A DNA stretch of 64,000 bases from assembly GCA_003248865.1 (NCBI GenBank), contig QFPK01000009.1, forward strand, positions 1 to 64,000, written 5' to 3'. The notes beneath the pieces are model-generated. The model ran no database searches. It saw only the letters and a list, made by a program, of their open reading frames with translations, and had not been told where the DNA came from. The translations under genes were made by a program, and so were the position numbers. The first letter of the stretch is position 1, and every line of letters starts with the position of its first letter. This DNA comes from Sphingomonas sp. (lineage in GTDB: Bacteria; Pseudomonadota; Alphaproteobacteria; Sphingomonadales; Sphingomonadaceae). Shown piece after piece: positions 50,117 to 59,700 of the stretch.

Positions 50117-51439
50117 ATGCCGGGCATGGCAGCCCCGCAGATCGTCTGGTTCCGGCAGGACCTGCGCTTGCGCGATCAGGCCGCGCTGCGGGCGGCCGCT
50201 GCCGCCGGGCCGGTGCTGCCGCTTTTCGTGCTGGATGAACGCCGGATCGTGCGGGCGCCGGGCGGGGCTTCTCGCTGGTGGCTGCACCACAGCCTGTCGG
50301 CGCTGGATGCCGATCTGCGCGCGCTGGGCGGGCGACTGTTGCTGCTGCGCGGGTCTGCGGCCGACCTGATCCCGAAGCTGATGGTGGAAACGGGCGCCGG
50401 GGCGATTCATGCCATACGCCACGCCGAGCCCTGGTGGCCGCTGATCGAACGCGACATCCCCCGGCTACAGCTGCACGACGGCAACAGCCTGGTGCCGACC
50501 GGCCTGCTGCGCACGAAGGCGGGCGATCCGTTCCGGGTGTTCACGCCCTTCTGGCGCGCGATGCAGGCCTGGGGCGACCCGCCGCGCTCCGTGCCCGCCC
50601 CGACGCGGCTGGAATCCGCCCCCATGCCCGAGGGCGAGCGGCTGCGGGACTGGGGATTGCTGCCGACTGCGCCCGACTGGTCCGGGGGCTTTTCAGACTG
50701 GCAGCCCGGCGAGGCCGGTGCGCAGGCTCGGCTGGCGGATTTCATGGACAAGTCCGGCCGTTATGGCGCGCGGCGGGACCATCCGGATGACGACGCCACC
50801 TCGCGCCTGTCGCCCCATCTACACTTCGGCGAGATCTCGGCTGCGGACGCATGGCATGGGGTGGCCGATCTGCCCCATGGTGAGCCCTGGCTGCGGCAGC
50901 TGGCCTGGCGTGATTTCGGGCTGGAGATGCTGGTGCAGTTCCCCAAATCCGCGTCCCGCCCGCACCGCGCCGAATTCGACCGCCTGCCCTGGATCGATGT
51001 GCGGGACGGAGATGGCCGTACCCTGCTGACGGCCTGGCAGCAGGGGAAAACCGGCTATCCGCTGGTCGACGCCGGGATGCGCGAGCTGTGGGCCACGGGA
51101 TGGATGCACAACCGGGTGCGCATGGTGGCGGCCAGCTTTCTGGTGAAGCATCTGATGATCGACTGGCGCGAAGGCGAGCGCTGGTTCTGGGACACGCTGC
51201 TGGACGCGGACCTCGCCAACAATGCGATGGGCTGGCAGTGGGTGACCGGCTCCGGCGTGGATTCCGCGCCTTATTACCGGATATTCTCTCCGCAGGGGCA
51301 GGCGGAGAAGTTCGACACCCGGGCTTATCTGCAGCGCTGGGTGCCGGAGTTTGGGAGCGCCGGTTATCCGCCACCGCTGGTGGACCACCGCTGGGCCCGT
51401 GAGCGCGCGCTGGCGGCGTTCACGGGGTTGAAGGGCTAA
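50117..51439 (+). CDS. phrB: Deoxyribodipyrimidine photolyase
   Basis: A 440-residue photolyase: N-terminal antenna domain (IVWFRQDLRLRDQAALRAAA) and C-terminal FAD domain with TSRLSPHLHFGEISAADAW, ELWATGWMHNRVRMVAASFLVKHLMIDWREGERWFWDTLLDADLANNAMGWQWVTGSG. It repairs UV-induced pyrimidine dimers with blue light. The Trp triad residues appear intact. A second ATG at 50126 is possible. Confidence 0.94.
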   Translation: MPGMAAPQIVWFRQDLRLRDQAALRAAAAAGPVLPLFVLDERRIVRAPGGASRWWLHHSLSALDADLRALGGRLLLLRGSAADLIPKLMVETGAGAIHAIRHAEPWWPLIERDIPRLQLHDGNSLVPTGLLRTKAGDPFRVFTPFWRAMQAWGDPPRSVPAPTRLESAPMPEGERLRDWGLLPTAPDWSGGFSDWQPGEAGAQARLADFMDKSGRYGARRDHPDDDATSRLSPHLHFGEISAADAWHGVADLPHGEPWLRQLAWRDFGLEMLVQFPKSASRPHRAEFDRLPWIDVRDGDGRTLLTAWQQGKTGYPLVDAGMRELWATGWMHNRVRMVAASFLVKHLMIDWREGERWFWDTLLDADLANNAMGWQWVTGSGVDSAPYYRIFSPQGQAEKFDTRAYLQRWVPEFGSAGYPPPLVDHRWARERALAAFTGLKG

Positions 51440-51549
51440 GCCCTCCGCCCCACCAGAACGAAGGCGTTGAGCGAATTGGGGGAAGCCCGAAGACCGGCTG
51501 AGGGCTGGCAATCTGTCGTCACGGATGGCTGGCCCCGAACAGGCCGGGA

Positions 51550-53025
51550 TCAAAAGGCGTTCTTCGGGAAGACCACTGCGAATGCCGTGCGCACAAGGAT
51601 GTAGAGATCGAACGTCACCGACCAGTTCTCGATATAGTAAAGGTCGTGCTCAAGGCGCTTCACCAGCTTTTCCTCGGTATCCGTTTCGCCGCGCCAGCCG
51701 CATGCCTGCGCCCATCCGGTGATGCCGGGCTTCACCTTGTGGCGGGCCGCGTACGTCTGCACCACTTCGTGGAACGGCCGGCCGGCGGCCTTGGTGGACG
51801 GCGCATGCGGGCGCGGGCCGACCAGCGACATATCGCCCCTCAGCACGTTCAACAGCTGCGGCAGCTCGTCAATGGACGTGGCGCGGATGAAGCGGCCGAC
51901 GCGGGTGACGCGCTTGTCGCCGCGGGTCGCCTGCTCGATCGTGTCCGTCTGGCACTCGTCATGCGTCATGGAGCGGAACTTCAGCACGTCGAAGCGCTGA
52001 TTGTTGAAGCCTTCGCGCGGCTGGCGGAAGAAGATGGGGCCGGGGCTGTCCAGCTTCACCGCAAGCGCGGTCAACAGCAGGATGGGCCAGATGAAGAACA
52101 GGATACCGGCGGTGAGGATCAGATCCTCTGCCCGCTTCACGATGGCGTCTGTACCTGAGATCGGCCGTTCGAACAGGGTGATGACGGGCATGTCGCCCAG
52201 CAGAACCAGCGGGCGGGCGGCGAAGGCGAAATTGGCGAGATCGGGCGCAAGGCGGATGCGCACCGGGGTCAGTGCCAGCTTCTGCACCACCTGCTGGATG
52301 CGCGCCTCTGCCGACCAAGGCAGCGCGACGATCACCTGATCGATCAGATCGTCGCGGATCATGGCGACGAGATCGTCCGTGGTGCCGAACACGGGCAGGT
52401 CGTCCACCAGCACCGGCACGCGGCCGTCGCGCCGGTCGTCGAAGAAGCCGACCAGACTGATCGTCAGCTTGCTGTTGCCGCGAATGTAATTGGCGAGCTT
52501 CTGGCCTTGTGCCGAGGCGCCGTAGATGGCGACGCGGCTGTTGAACACGCCCTGCCCTTTCAGGCGGCGGATCCACAGCGTCATCAGCGCGCGCGTGCCG
52601 GCCAGCATCACGCCGGCCACCGCGAACCATGTGATCGCCCAGCCGCGGGAGAATTCCTCCGAAACCTTCAGCAGGAAGCCGATGGTGACGAGGAACAGAC
52701 CGGTGACAAGCCAGGACCCCAGCACACGCTCCCACGCCTTGCGCATGGAGAAATGGCAATCGACATCATAAGCGCCCATGATTTCCGCCACGAGCGCGAA
52801 GATGAGGGCGCCGGCCAGCATCGAGCGGCCATAGACCGGAATGTCATTGGTGAAGATCCGGTCTGACCAGAAACTAAGCGCGGCTATGCCCGCGACCATC
52901 ACCGTAAGGAATTCCAGCACTCGGACGGCGAAGATCACGAGGTCGATCGGAATGGCGGCCCGGTGCGCGGAGGAAGGTTCCGCCTCCGTCAGCCGATCGA
53001 TAGCGGGGGGCTCGATCTTGTTCAT
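51550..53025 (-). CDS. Undecaprenyl-phosphate glycosyl phosphotransferase (EPS priming enzyme)
   Basis: A 491-residue WcaJ/GumD-type enzyme: four or five N-terminal membrane segments, a CoA-binding-like middle domain (YGASAQGQKLANYI, VGFFDDR), one more span, and the catalytic part with FDVLKFRSMTHDE, RVGRFIRATSIDELPQLLNVLRGDMSLVGPRPHA, HKVKPGITGWAQACGWRG. It transfers the first sugar phosphate to the lipid carrier in exopolysaccharide synthesis. It is divergent from the small XrtV-associated gene. Confidence 0.92.
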   Translation of the reverse strand: MNKIEPPAIDRLTEAEPSSAHRAAIPIDLVIFAVRVLEFLTVMVAGIAALSFWSDRIFTNDIPVYGRSMLAGALIFALVAEIMGAYDVDCHFSMRKAWERVLGSWLVTGLFLVTIGFLLKVSEEFSRGWAITWFAVAGVMLAGTRALMTLWIRRLKGQGVFNSRVAIYGASAQGQKLANYIRGNSKLTISLVGFFDDRRDGRVPVLVDDLPVFGTTDDLVAMIRDDLIDQVIVALPWSAEARIQQVVQKLALTPVRIRLAPDLANFAFAARPLVLLGDMPVITLFERPISGTDAIVKRAEDLILTAGILFFIWPILLLTALAVKLDSPGPIFFRQPREGFNNQRFDVLKFRSMTHDECQTDTIEQATRGDKRVTRVGRFIRATSIDELPQLLNVLRGDMSLVGPRPHAPSTKAAGRPFHEVVQTYAARHKVKPGITGWAQACGWRGETDTEEKLVKRLEHDLYYIENWSVTFDLYILVRTAFAVVFPKNAF

Positions 53026-53189
53026 GCGACGACCGTGAGAGAGGCTGCGACTTGGCTCCCAAGTCTGCGGGCCGCAGCCGATTCACCAAGCTTGCCCCCT
53101 TGCAGAACAAGCCGGCGCACGGCATGGCAGGGGCGGGTCACGCGATGTAATGGCAAATCGACCCACTGTGCTTTGGGGAGGGTGGCCGA

Positions 53190-53453
53190 ATGGAAACTGT
53201 GTACGACTGGGTAACGGTGGCGATTTTCGCCGGCCTGATCGTGTTGTTCCTGCAGCGCTCCGTCGGCCCCGAACGCGACCAGATGTGGCCATACTTCGCG
53301 GCGTCCGTAGCGTGCGCGGTGATCAACCAGGTGGGCAACAAGGCGATCGACGACGGCAGCACGCTGCTGCATGTGGTGTCTGTCGTCGGGATCGCCGCAA
53401 TCCTGGGCTTCATCCAATACTTCCTGAAGCCTTTCGGCAAGTTCGGCGACTGA
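53190..53453 (+). CDS. Small membrane protein, XrtV sorting-system accessory-like
   Basis: An 87-residue protein with two or three membrane helices (VTVAIFAGLIVLFLQ, YFAASVACAVINQVG, LHVVSVVGIAAILGFIQYFL). In sphingomonads a small protein of this type is annotated beside exosortase V as an accessory of the sorting system; my match is from memory of that family and its position. It runs opposite to its exosortase neighbours. Confidence 0.6.
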   Translation: METVYDWVTVAIFAGLIVLFLQRSVGPERDQMWPYFAASVACAVINQVGNKAIDDGSTLLHVVSVVGIAAILGFIQYFLKPFGKFGD

Positions 53454-53506
53454 CACGCCGCAAGGCGGGACGCCAAACCAGCGACTTTCGGGCAGGCAAT
53501 GAGGCA

Positions 53507-54208
53507 TCAGGCCGCACCCGTGATTTCAGCAGCCAAGGGCCGTCCGACAAGCGCCGGCAGCGCTTTCGGATCGGTGGCCTCCAACATAGCGGCAGCAAAA
53601 CGCTGCAGAGCGCTAAAGGTTTCTTCGGAAGGCTCACCCACCGTCGAAAGCCGCACCAGCACACCATCCGCGACATAGCCGCGGAATTCGGAGCGCAGCT
53701 TCATCAACCGCTGCTCACTGCCGCTGGACGGCAGATAATCGCCGATCCGCGTCCAGTAGAGGATGGGTTCCGTGCGCTCATTGTTGCTGGCGACCAATTC
53801 GCGCGCGGGGAGCTTTGCAGGCCCCGGTACCGGCACCTTCACGGCACGCGCCTCGGTAATCTCGAAACCGACCGCAGTATAGCAGACTTCCGGCCGATGC
53901 AGCTGCAACTGATCCGACTGGGTGCTTCCATAGGCGATCACCATCATGATCGGCAGTTCGCTGTCTGATGTGTAGAGGCGGCTGACGGTCTGGTCGTACA
54001 GACGGGCGCTGAGCGAGCCGGGTTGGGAATCCGGCAAGATTACCGCGTTGGACGGCGTGACTGACCAGCTTCCGATCTTCAGCGGAACGGCCTTCTCCAG
54101 CTTCTTGTCGCCCAGCAGGTTCAGGCGGTTGCGCGGAGTCAGCGCATAGGCACCGCCCGCCGCAGCCAGCAACGGCATGCCGAGGATCAGATCACGCCGC
54201 TTCAGCAT
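53507..54208 (-). CDS. EpsI-family exosortase-associated protein
   Basis: A 233-residue exported protein starting MLKRRDLILGMPLLAAAGGAYAL (possible Tat-type or anchor). The hallmark LQLHRPEVCYTAVGF, residues ~101-115, is the HxPExCY motif of EpsI proteins that accompany exosortases, and LLYWTRIGD-like text (ILYWTRIGDYLPSS) follows. Its role is in EPS export or sorting. It overlaps the exosortase gene by 17 bases. Confidence 0.88.
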   Translation of the reverse strand: MLKRRDLILGMPLLAAAGGAYALTPRNRLNLLGDKKLEKAVPLKIGSWSVTPSNAVILPDSQPGSLSARLYDQTVSRLYTSDSELPIMMVIAYGSTQSDQLQLHRPEVCYTAVGFEITEARAVKVPVPGPAKLPARELVASNNERTEPILYWTRIGDYLPSSGSEQRLMKLRSEFRGYVADGVLVRLSTVGEPSEETFSALQRFAAAMLEATDPKALPALVGRPLAAEITGAA

Positions 54209-55109
54209 GCGTGCCCTCCTTCTTGCTGCCGTCCTGTTTGCCGTCTGTCAGGCGGCGACGGATCGGGCTCAGCAGCTTATCGATCCCGAAGATCAACAGC
54301 AGCGCTGACACGAATGTCACGATGCCAGCGAAATCGTGCAGGTAGCCCTGTGCAACCTCGTTTCCGGCGTAATAGGTAAGCAACACCAAGATAATCACAC
54401 GCACGACGTTAGCCGCAATCGCAATGGGCAAAAGCAGTGCCAGCAACAGCAATGAGTAGCGCCAGGAAGCGTTGTGCATCAAATAGATATAGAATAGGCC
54501 CACTGCCGTCAGGCTGATCAGAGAATTCAGACCCGCACAGGCGTCTTCCACCAGCAACTGATACTGGGCGATGTAGATCGTGACCCCCACCTGCGTGATC
54601 GGATAACCGACCGCCGACAACAGCCATGTGGTGATGTCGGACACCAGAATCTTCAGCGGCTGAGTGATCGAGTCCATCAACCAGCCGGGCAATGGAATCA
54701 GGAACATCAGATAGACCACAGGAAACCACATTTTCATCATCACCCTGGGGCCCACAAACGCATAGGCGATCACGATCAGCGCAACCAGAAGCGCGCCGAC
54801 TTCAATGATGAGAAAGTTGAAAGCGCGGCCGAAGGCATAGAGCGCGGCCATCACCACGACTATGGGAACCGCGATCCACAGATTTCCTGGCCTGGCTTCT
54901 GCCCGGATCTCATCCCAGTTGCGCCACACCAGCCACACGGCCGTCGCCAGCACCAGCGGGCCATGCACACCGGCTTCCGTGCTCCAGCTCTCCGTCGCCA
55001 TGGCGTAGAGTGTCGGAAGCACCGTCAGCGCCAGAGCCAACACCAGAACGGGATAAGTTCTGGCGAAATCCAGCGCCGGACTTGTCTTGATCGGCATCGC
55101 CGCAGTCAT
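54192..55109 (-). CDS. Exosortase (probable XrtV type)
   Basis: A 305-residue polytopic membrane protease-like protein with about eight spans. The catalytic triad candidates are C191 in LVEDACAGLNSLISL, R237 in IAANVVRVIILVLLTYY, and H258 in AQGYLHDFAGIVTF. Exosortases cut and transfer PEP-CTERM or similar tagged proteins; no tagged substrate is seen in this window. It is followed by EpsI and preceded by the CpsD-like gene. Confidence 0.9.
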   Translation of the reverse strand: MTAAMPIKTSPALDFARTYPVLVLALALTVLPTLYAMATESWSTEAGVHGPLVLATAVWLVWRNWDEIRAEARPGNLWIAVPIVVVMAALYAFGRAFNFLIIEVGALLVALIVIAYAFVGPRVMMKMWFPVVYLMFLIPLPGWLMDSITQPLKILVSDITTWLLSAVGYPITQVGVTIYIAQYQLLVEDACAGLNSLISLTAVGLFYIYLMHNASWRYSLLLLALLLPIAIAANVVRVIILVLLTYYAGNEVAQGYLHDFAGIVTFVSALLLIFGIDKLLSPIRRRLTDGKQDGSKKEGTHAEAA

Positions 55110-55131
55110 CGGGTGCTCCGTGGCCGAGGGG

Positions 55132-56010
55132 TCAGCTATACTCGTTCAGGACGGAGCCGATCACCGACGCGCGGGAGGCTGCAAGCTGGGACGACAGCGT
55201 CTGCACATCCTTCACGAAGGCATGGTTCCGGCGCGCCACCACCAACGCATAGCCCAACACGCCCGCGACCGTCAGCGCATCGCTGTTCTCATTTGTGGCG
55301 GGCGTGTCGAAGATGGCAACGTCGTGCTGGCGCAGCAGGATATCCACCCCGGTGCGGAAGCGTGCACCAGACAGCAGTTCCTGCGGACGGCCGACGGGCG
55401 GACCGGCGGGCACCACCGACAGGTTGGGAAGCACGTTAGGATAGACCACCCGTTCCGGCCGGTTCACTTCCAGCGACAGATAGGTGGAAAGGCCCGGCCC
55501 GTTCGGATCGATGCCGAAGATGGCATCAATCCGGGGGTTCCGCAGGTTGGCATCCACGAGCAGCGTCTTGATTCCAACCTGCGACAGCGCAACTGCAAGG
55601 TTAGCCGCGATATAGGTCGTGCCCGAGCCATCCGTCGCGCCGCAAACGGCAAACGCCCGACGCCCGGCACCGACATGCTGGGCGATGATCTGGGTGCGCA
55701 GCAGCCTGAGCGATTCCGCATCCGGGCTTGTCGGGTCCGACAGCACGATCACTTCGTCGGAGACTGCGGCCGATGGTGCCAGCTGCAGCGCAAGGCTGCC
55801 TTGCAGCGCCTGGCGGGCCAGCATCACGTCCTCTTCCGTCGCGAGCGTCAGCGCGACGGCGGCCTCGTCAAAGCCGAGACCCGTCCTCGCCTGATGTTCG
55901 CTGACGGCGCGCGCTTCGTCGTCGGTCAGGGCACCCGTCTTGAGAAGGGCGTCCGGATGGGCGAGGTCAGCGGCCAGACGGCTTGGAGTCGTGTCGAGAT
56001 CGGGCATCAT
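55132..56010 (-). CDS. CpsD/CapB-like BY-kinase-family protein with degenerate Walker A
   Basis: A 292-residue protein. Residues ~15-70 look like a small GspE/MshE-like N-domain. The P-loop region reads GATDGSGTTYIAANLAVAL: the Lys normally after the second glycine is Thr131. The Walker A' segment reads LLVDANLRNP, with Asn155 where DxD is usual. Walker B-like VAIFDTPATNENSDAL is kept. The C-terminus has a single tyrosine (NEYS) rather than a cluster. It is co-encoded with the chain-length protein (GumC). ATP hydrolysis and autokinase activity are doubtful; a scaffold role is likely. Confidence 0.85.
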   Translation of the reverse strand: MMPDLDTTPSRLAADLAHPDALLKTGALTDDEARAVSEHQARTGLGFDEAAVALTLATEEDVMLARQALQGSLALQLAPSAAVSDEVIVLSDPTSPDAESLRLLRTQIIAQHVGAGRRAFAVCGATDGSGTTYIAANLAVALSQVGIKTLLVDANLRNPRIDAIFGIDPNGPGLSTYLSLEVNRPERVVYPNVLPNLSVVPAGPPVGRPQELLSGARFRTGVDILLRQHDVAIFDTPATNENSDALTVAGVLGYALVVARRNHAFVKDVQTLSSQLAASRASVIGSVLNEYS

Positions 56011-57407
56011 TAGATCGCCTGCAGATCGGCATCCGGTTCCCCGGGGGACCGACGGCCAAGGAGTTTGCGGAGCTGTTGGCGCAATGGCGAGGGCGGGCTC
56101 GCCCCGACGATCGCCAGCACCGGCGCGCCGGATGCGAACGACATGTCCTCATGGCCACGCACACGCCTGGCGATGAACTCGGCAATCAGCGCCGAGACCA
56201 GACCAAGGCCGAAACCGAGGAGGCCGGAGAGCAGGATCACCTGGTTGACCTTGGGCCAGGAGGGCGTCCTCGAGGCAGTGGGGTCACCCATGACAATGAT
56301 GCCCGGTTCAGAGAGGTCCGCGGCGAGCTTCAGTTCGCCCGTCCGCTTGTTGGACTCTTCATATTGCGTGCGCTTCAGATCCACCTCGCGCGACAGCCGC
56401 ACCAGTTCATCCAGCACCGGCTTGCGCTGCAGCACGAGGTTGGACTGGGCTTCCACCTGGCGGGTGAGATCCGAAACCGACTGGCGTGCAGCGCCGGACA
56501 GTGCCGAGACATTCTGCTGCGAGCGCGAGCGCGCCTGGTTCATCTGGTTCTGCACGGTGTTCCGGCGGGCCAGGATCGCCTTGTAGCTCGGGTGAGCAGT
56601 GCCGAGGCGCGCGCCGGCCAGAGCCAGTTCATCCTCGATCTGTGCCAACTGGACCGACAGCTGGTCAGACACAGGATCGTTGGCGAGACGGGTCGAGGAA
56701 GTGATGGCGTTCGAGCTTTCCATACCCTGCGCCTGCTGCAGGGCGCCTTGCAGAGAGGCCAGTTTCGCTGTCTCACTGTCGACACCGCCGACCAGGATGA
56801 TGTTGTTCTTGGACATATAGTCCGACAGCGCAGCCTCGGCCGACGCCAGATCCTTCCGGGCCACTTCAGTCTGTTCCTGATACCAGGCCCCGGTGCGGCC
56901 GGCCGGATCGGTGCGCAGCCGCAGCGATTCCTGGATATAGGCATCACGGATCACGCCGACGATCCGCTTGGCACGCTCGGGGTCGTCGGACTGGTAGGTG
57001 ATTTCCAGAATGTTGGAACCGCCCACCATGCTGGCGTTGGTGCCCTCGATGATCTGGGCACCAAGCCATTGCCGCATGCCGCCGTCATCGACGGAACGAC
57101 CGGTCGATTCATAGGACGCCACCAGACCGGGATCGCTGGTGAGGTTGAGCCGATCAACCACCGCACCCGCGACGCGCATATCCTTGATGATCGCGATCTG
57201 CGTGCCGAGATAGCCGCTGCCACGAGCCACCAGCACTTCGCCCGTGACAGGATCCTTGCGCATATCCATCAGCACCCGGGCAGATGCCGGATAGCGTTTG
57301 GGCAACAGCATTGCGACTGTTGTTGCGACAACCAGACATGCCAGTGTCGTCGCCAGGATCAACTTCCATCGCGCAAGAAGGATGCGCAGAAACTGGATAA
57401 CGCTCAT
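56010..57407 (-). CDS. Wzz/GumC-type polysaccharide chain-length determinant
   Basis: A 465-residue inner-membrane protein: N-terminal span LILATTLACLVVATTVAML, long periplasmic coiled coil (GALQQAQGMESSN, QIEDELALAGARLGTAHPSYKAILARRNTVQNQMNQARSRS, QRKPVLDELVRLSREVDLKRTQYEESNKRTGELK), and a C-terminal span VNQVILLSGLLGFGLGLVSALIAEFIA. It controls EPS chain length with Wza and the adjacent BY-kinase-like protein. It starts 23 bases after the Wza-like gene. Confidence 0.92.
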   Translation of the reverse strand: MSVIQFLRILLARWKLILATTLACLVVATTVAMLLPKRYPASARVLMDMRKDPVTGEVLVARGSGYLGTQIAIIKDMRVAGAVVDRLNLTSDPGLVASYESTGRSVDDGGMRQWLGAQIIEGTNASMVGGSNILEITYQSDDPERAKRIVGVIRDAYIQESLRLRTDPAGRTGAWYQEQTEVARKDLASAEAALSDYMSKNNIILVGGVDSETAKLASLQGALQQAQGMESSNAITSSTRLANDPVSDQLSVQLAQIEDELALAGARLGTAHPSYKAILARRNTVQNQMNQARSRSQQNVSALSGAARQSVSDLTRQVEAQSNLVLQRKPVLDELVRLSREVDLKRTQYEESNKRTGELKLAADLSEPGIIVMGDPTASRTPSWPKVNQVILLSGLLGFGLGLVSALIAEFIARRVRGHEDMSFASGAPVLAIVGASPPSPLRQQLRKLLGRRSPGEPDADLQAI

Positions 57408-57430
57408 CGTGCCTCTCCTCTCATGCGATC

Positions 57431-58291
57431 CTAGAACATGCGTTCCTTGACGCGGACAACATCGCCCGACTGCAGCTTTTCGCTGCCGTCGATATTAACT
57501 TCCTTCGCGTCACCACGCTTCAGACCGAACTTGCCGGACGAGCCCGTCGGGCCGACGCCGCCGGCCATGGCGAGCAGTTCCGACATGGTCATGTCACGCT
57601 TCAGCGGATAGGTTCCCGGCCGCGCGACCGCCCCCGTCAGATAGACCACCTCGGCTTCGGGCACGAGAATGATGTCGCCATTCTGCAGGATCACGTCCGG
57701 CACCTTGCCTGCTGCGAGGTCCTCAGTGTTGATCTTCTGCTCGTCCCCGCCGGATGCGCGACGCAGGGTGATGTTGTTGTTACCCGCCTCCTGCACCCAG
57801 CCGGAGCGCAGCAGCACATCCAGCAGCCGGTTGGACTTGTCTAGCGGAACAAGGCCTTGCGATCCGACCTTGCCGATGATGCGTACATAATTGGACGCAT
57901 ATTCGGTCACTTCGATATTGACGATCGGGTCCTTCAGGAAATTGCCCTGAACAAGACGACGCGTAATTTCGTCGGCCAGCGTAATCACGGTCTTGCCCTC
58001 GGCCTGCACCTTCCCGATGAGCGGCATGACGATGGTACCATCGGACTTGATGCGGGTCGTGACATTGAATTCGGATTGGCCATAGACAACGACGGCAATA
58101 CCGTCGGTCGGACCAAGGATATAGGCCGGCGGCGCGGTCGGCGACGGCACGGAAGCCGGCGACGCGGCCTGCGCGCGAAGCGCCGAGGGCATTGCGAGCG
58201 CGATTGCGAACAGCAGCCCCAGCAACAGCAACGCGACATGATCGCGGCGGACACGGGCGTCGGCCGTGAGCGCGAGGAAATTGCCAGCCAT
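57431..58291 (-). CDS. Wza/GumB-type polysaccharide export protein
   Basis: A 286-residue exported protein. After a hydrophobic signal (HVALLLLGLLFAIALAMPSALRAQA) come a polysaccharide-export domain (YILGPTDGIAVVVYGQSEFN, RIKSDGTIVMPLIGKVQAEGKT) and SLBB domains (RIIGKVGSQGLVPLDKSNRLLDVLLRSGWVQEA, VYLTGAVARPGTYPL). It forms the outer-membrane channel for EPS. GGAG precedes the 58291 ATG; an upstream frame to 58330 overlaps the barrel gene. Confidence 0.92.
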   Translation of the reverse strand: MAGNFLALTADARVRRDHVALLLLGLLFAIALAMPSALRAQAASPASVPSPTAPPAYILGPTDGIAVVVYGQSEFNVTTRIKSDGTIVMPLIGKVQAEGKTVITLADEITRRLVQGNFLKDPIVNIEVTEYASNYVRIIGKVGSQGLVPLDKSNRLLDVLLRSGWVQEAGNNNITLRRASGGDEQKINTEDLAAGKVPDVILQNGDIILVPEAEVVYLTGAVARPGTYPLKRDMTMSELLAMAGGVGPTGSSGKFGLKRGDAKEVNIDGSEKLQSGDVVRVKERMF

Positions 58292-58326
58292 AGGAACATC
58301 TCCAGAAAGTCGGGATTGCAGCCGCA

Positions 58327-59700
58327 TCACAGGTGCGCCTTGATCGAGAAGATCACACTATTGACCTTGTAGCTGAAATTGGATGGCGTGGACGAGCGCC
58401 GATGATGGTTAAAATCAAGGCCAAGTCGCAGAAAGCTGTTCAGACTGTAATCGGATCCCACGAAGAAACGATTGTTCACATTCTGGCTCGCCACCTCGGT
58501 CTCGGGAAGGGCAGCGATTCCTCGCAGATCGACCTTGGTATGCGAGTAGCCAGTGGAGAACCTCAGCCTGTCATTGGCGCTGTAGGTGGTGCTCAAATTG
58601 TAGAACTGCTGAATTGTGTAGTTGGCCGACACGCCGCGACCGCCGTTGACGCTTCGCCCCATCCCGATGTTCGCGCCGATGCGTGGGCCTGCATAACCAA
58701 CACCCAGGCTCCAGGTCGCGCCCGAAAAGCCCACGGAGCCCGGCGTGTTCGATGTCAGCCTTGTCCTGCCGATCGATCCGCTGGCATTCAGTGAATTGCC
58801 GATCCGATAGTTGCCAAAGACGCTGACAGTACGAATTTCGTTCGTGTTCACTTCACCATCGATGATCTGATTGATGTAGCGGTTCTCGGCCCAGCTACCC
58901 GCGACACCAACCTGCCCCCGAAGCCCCACGCGATAGCCCAGCGAGGCGTTGACCAGGTGCGAATCAACATCGGCGAATGTGCGATCATAGTTGGGATCGT
59001 CAGTGTCGTTGCGCACCGAGCTGCGATTGTAGCCAACCCGCCCGGTTAGACCCATCATCGTGCTGCAGCCGACGCTCCCGCCGAATCTGGTCCGTGTCTG
59101 CTGCGACGCGACCACTTCCTCAAAGCTTCCCAACTGGGTGTCGCGCTTGCTCCAGCCCCCGGTGACCTGCCCGTTGCAGGCTTGGCCGATCTGGAAATCA
59201 CCACCCCCGGAAACCCCGAAGCGGTTCGAATTCAGCCGATGGTTGCGAGCATAGATGTTGCGGCCGATCGTGGCTGCGCCGAAAATTCGGTTGCGGCCCA
59301 AGGGGCGTTCGAATGCCACCCCCGCAGTCGGCCTGAATATCCAATCATCCTTCGATTCGAAACGGGAAGACAGTGGCTGCCCTTCAGCCATGCGCGCCAC
59401 ATTGTCCGAATATTCTGTCACCAGCCCGGCATTGACGGAGAGTCCGAGCGCTCCCACGATCGCCAGCGGAGAAAAGCCATCCGCGTCGTCGCCATAGATG
59501 CGTTCCGGGTCGTCGATGACGGCGCCGTCCGGATACTGGATACGGGGGCCCGGCGGAGCGATCTGCGCCAGCGCCGGGAATGCAAGGGCAAGCGAAAGCG
59601 CGACGCCGCCGGCAACACTGGCCAGAGTGCGCGTATGATATGTGCCCTTCAGCGTCTCCGCAGGAAGAACTGTCACAGGATCAGTCGCCTTGCATGCCAT
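58327..59700 (-). CDS. Outer-membrane beta-barrel protein of the EPS locus
   Basis: A 457-residue protein: signal peptide (TLASVAGGVALSLALAFPALAQ), then a region of alternating beta strands such as RTRFGGSVGCSTMMGLTGRVGYNRSSV, YRVGLRGQVGVAGSW, NYTIQQFYNLSTTYSANDRLRFSTGYSHTKVDL, ending KVNSVIFSIKAHL. This matches barrel proteins found next to Wza-type genes in exosortase EPS loci. The start at 59700 gives the first good signal peptide; a GTG at 59724 is possible. Confidence 0.82.
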   Translation of the reverse strand: MACKATDPVTVLPAETLKGTYHTRTLASVAGGVALSLALAFPALAQIAPPGPRIQYPDGAVIDDPERIYGDDADGFSPLAIVGALGLSVNAGLVTEYSDNVARMAEGQPLSSRFESKDDWIFRPTAGVAFERPLGRNRIFGAATIGRNIYARNHRLNSNRFGVSGGGDFQIGQACNGQVTGGWSKRDTQLGSFEEVVASQQTRTRFGGSVGCSTMMGLTGRVGYNRSSVRNDTDDPNYDRTFADVDSHLVNASLGYRVGLRGQVGVAGSWAENRYINQIIDGEVNTNEIRTVSVFGNYRIGNSLNASGSIGRTRLTSNTPGSVGFSGATWSLGVGYAGPRIGANIGMGRSVNGGRGVSANYTIQQFYNLSTTYSANDRLRFSTGYSHTKVDLRGIAALPETEVASQNVNNRFFVGSDYSLNSFLRLGLDFNHHRRSSTPSNFSYKVNSVIFSIKAHL

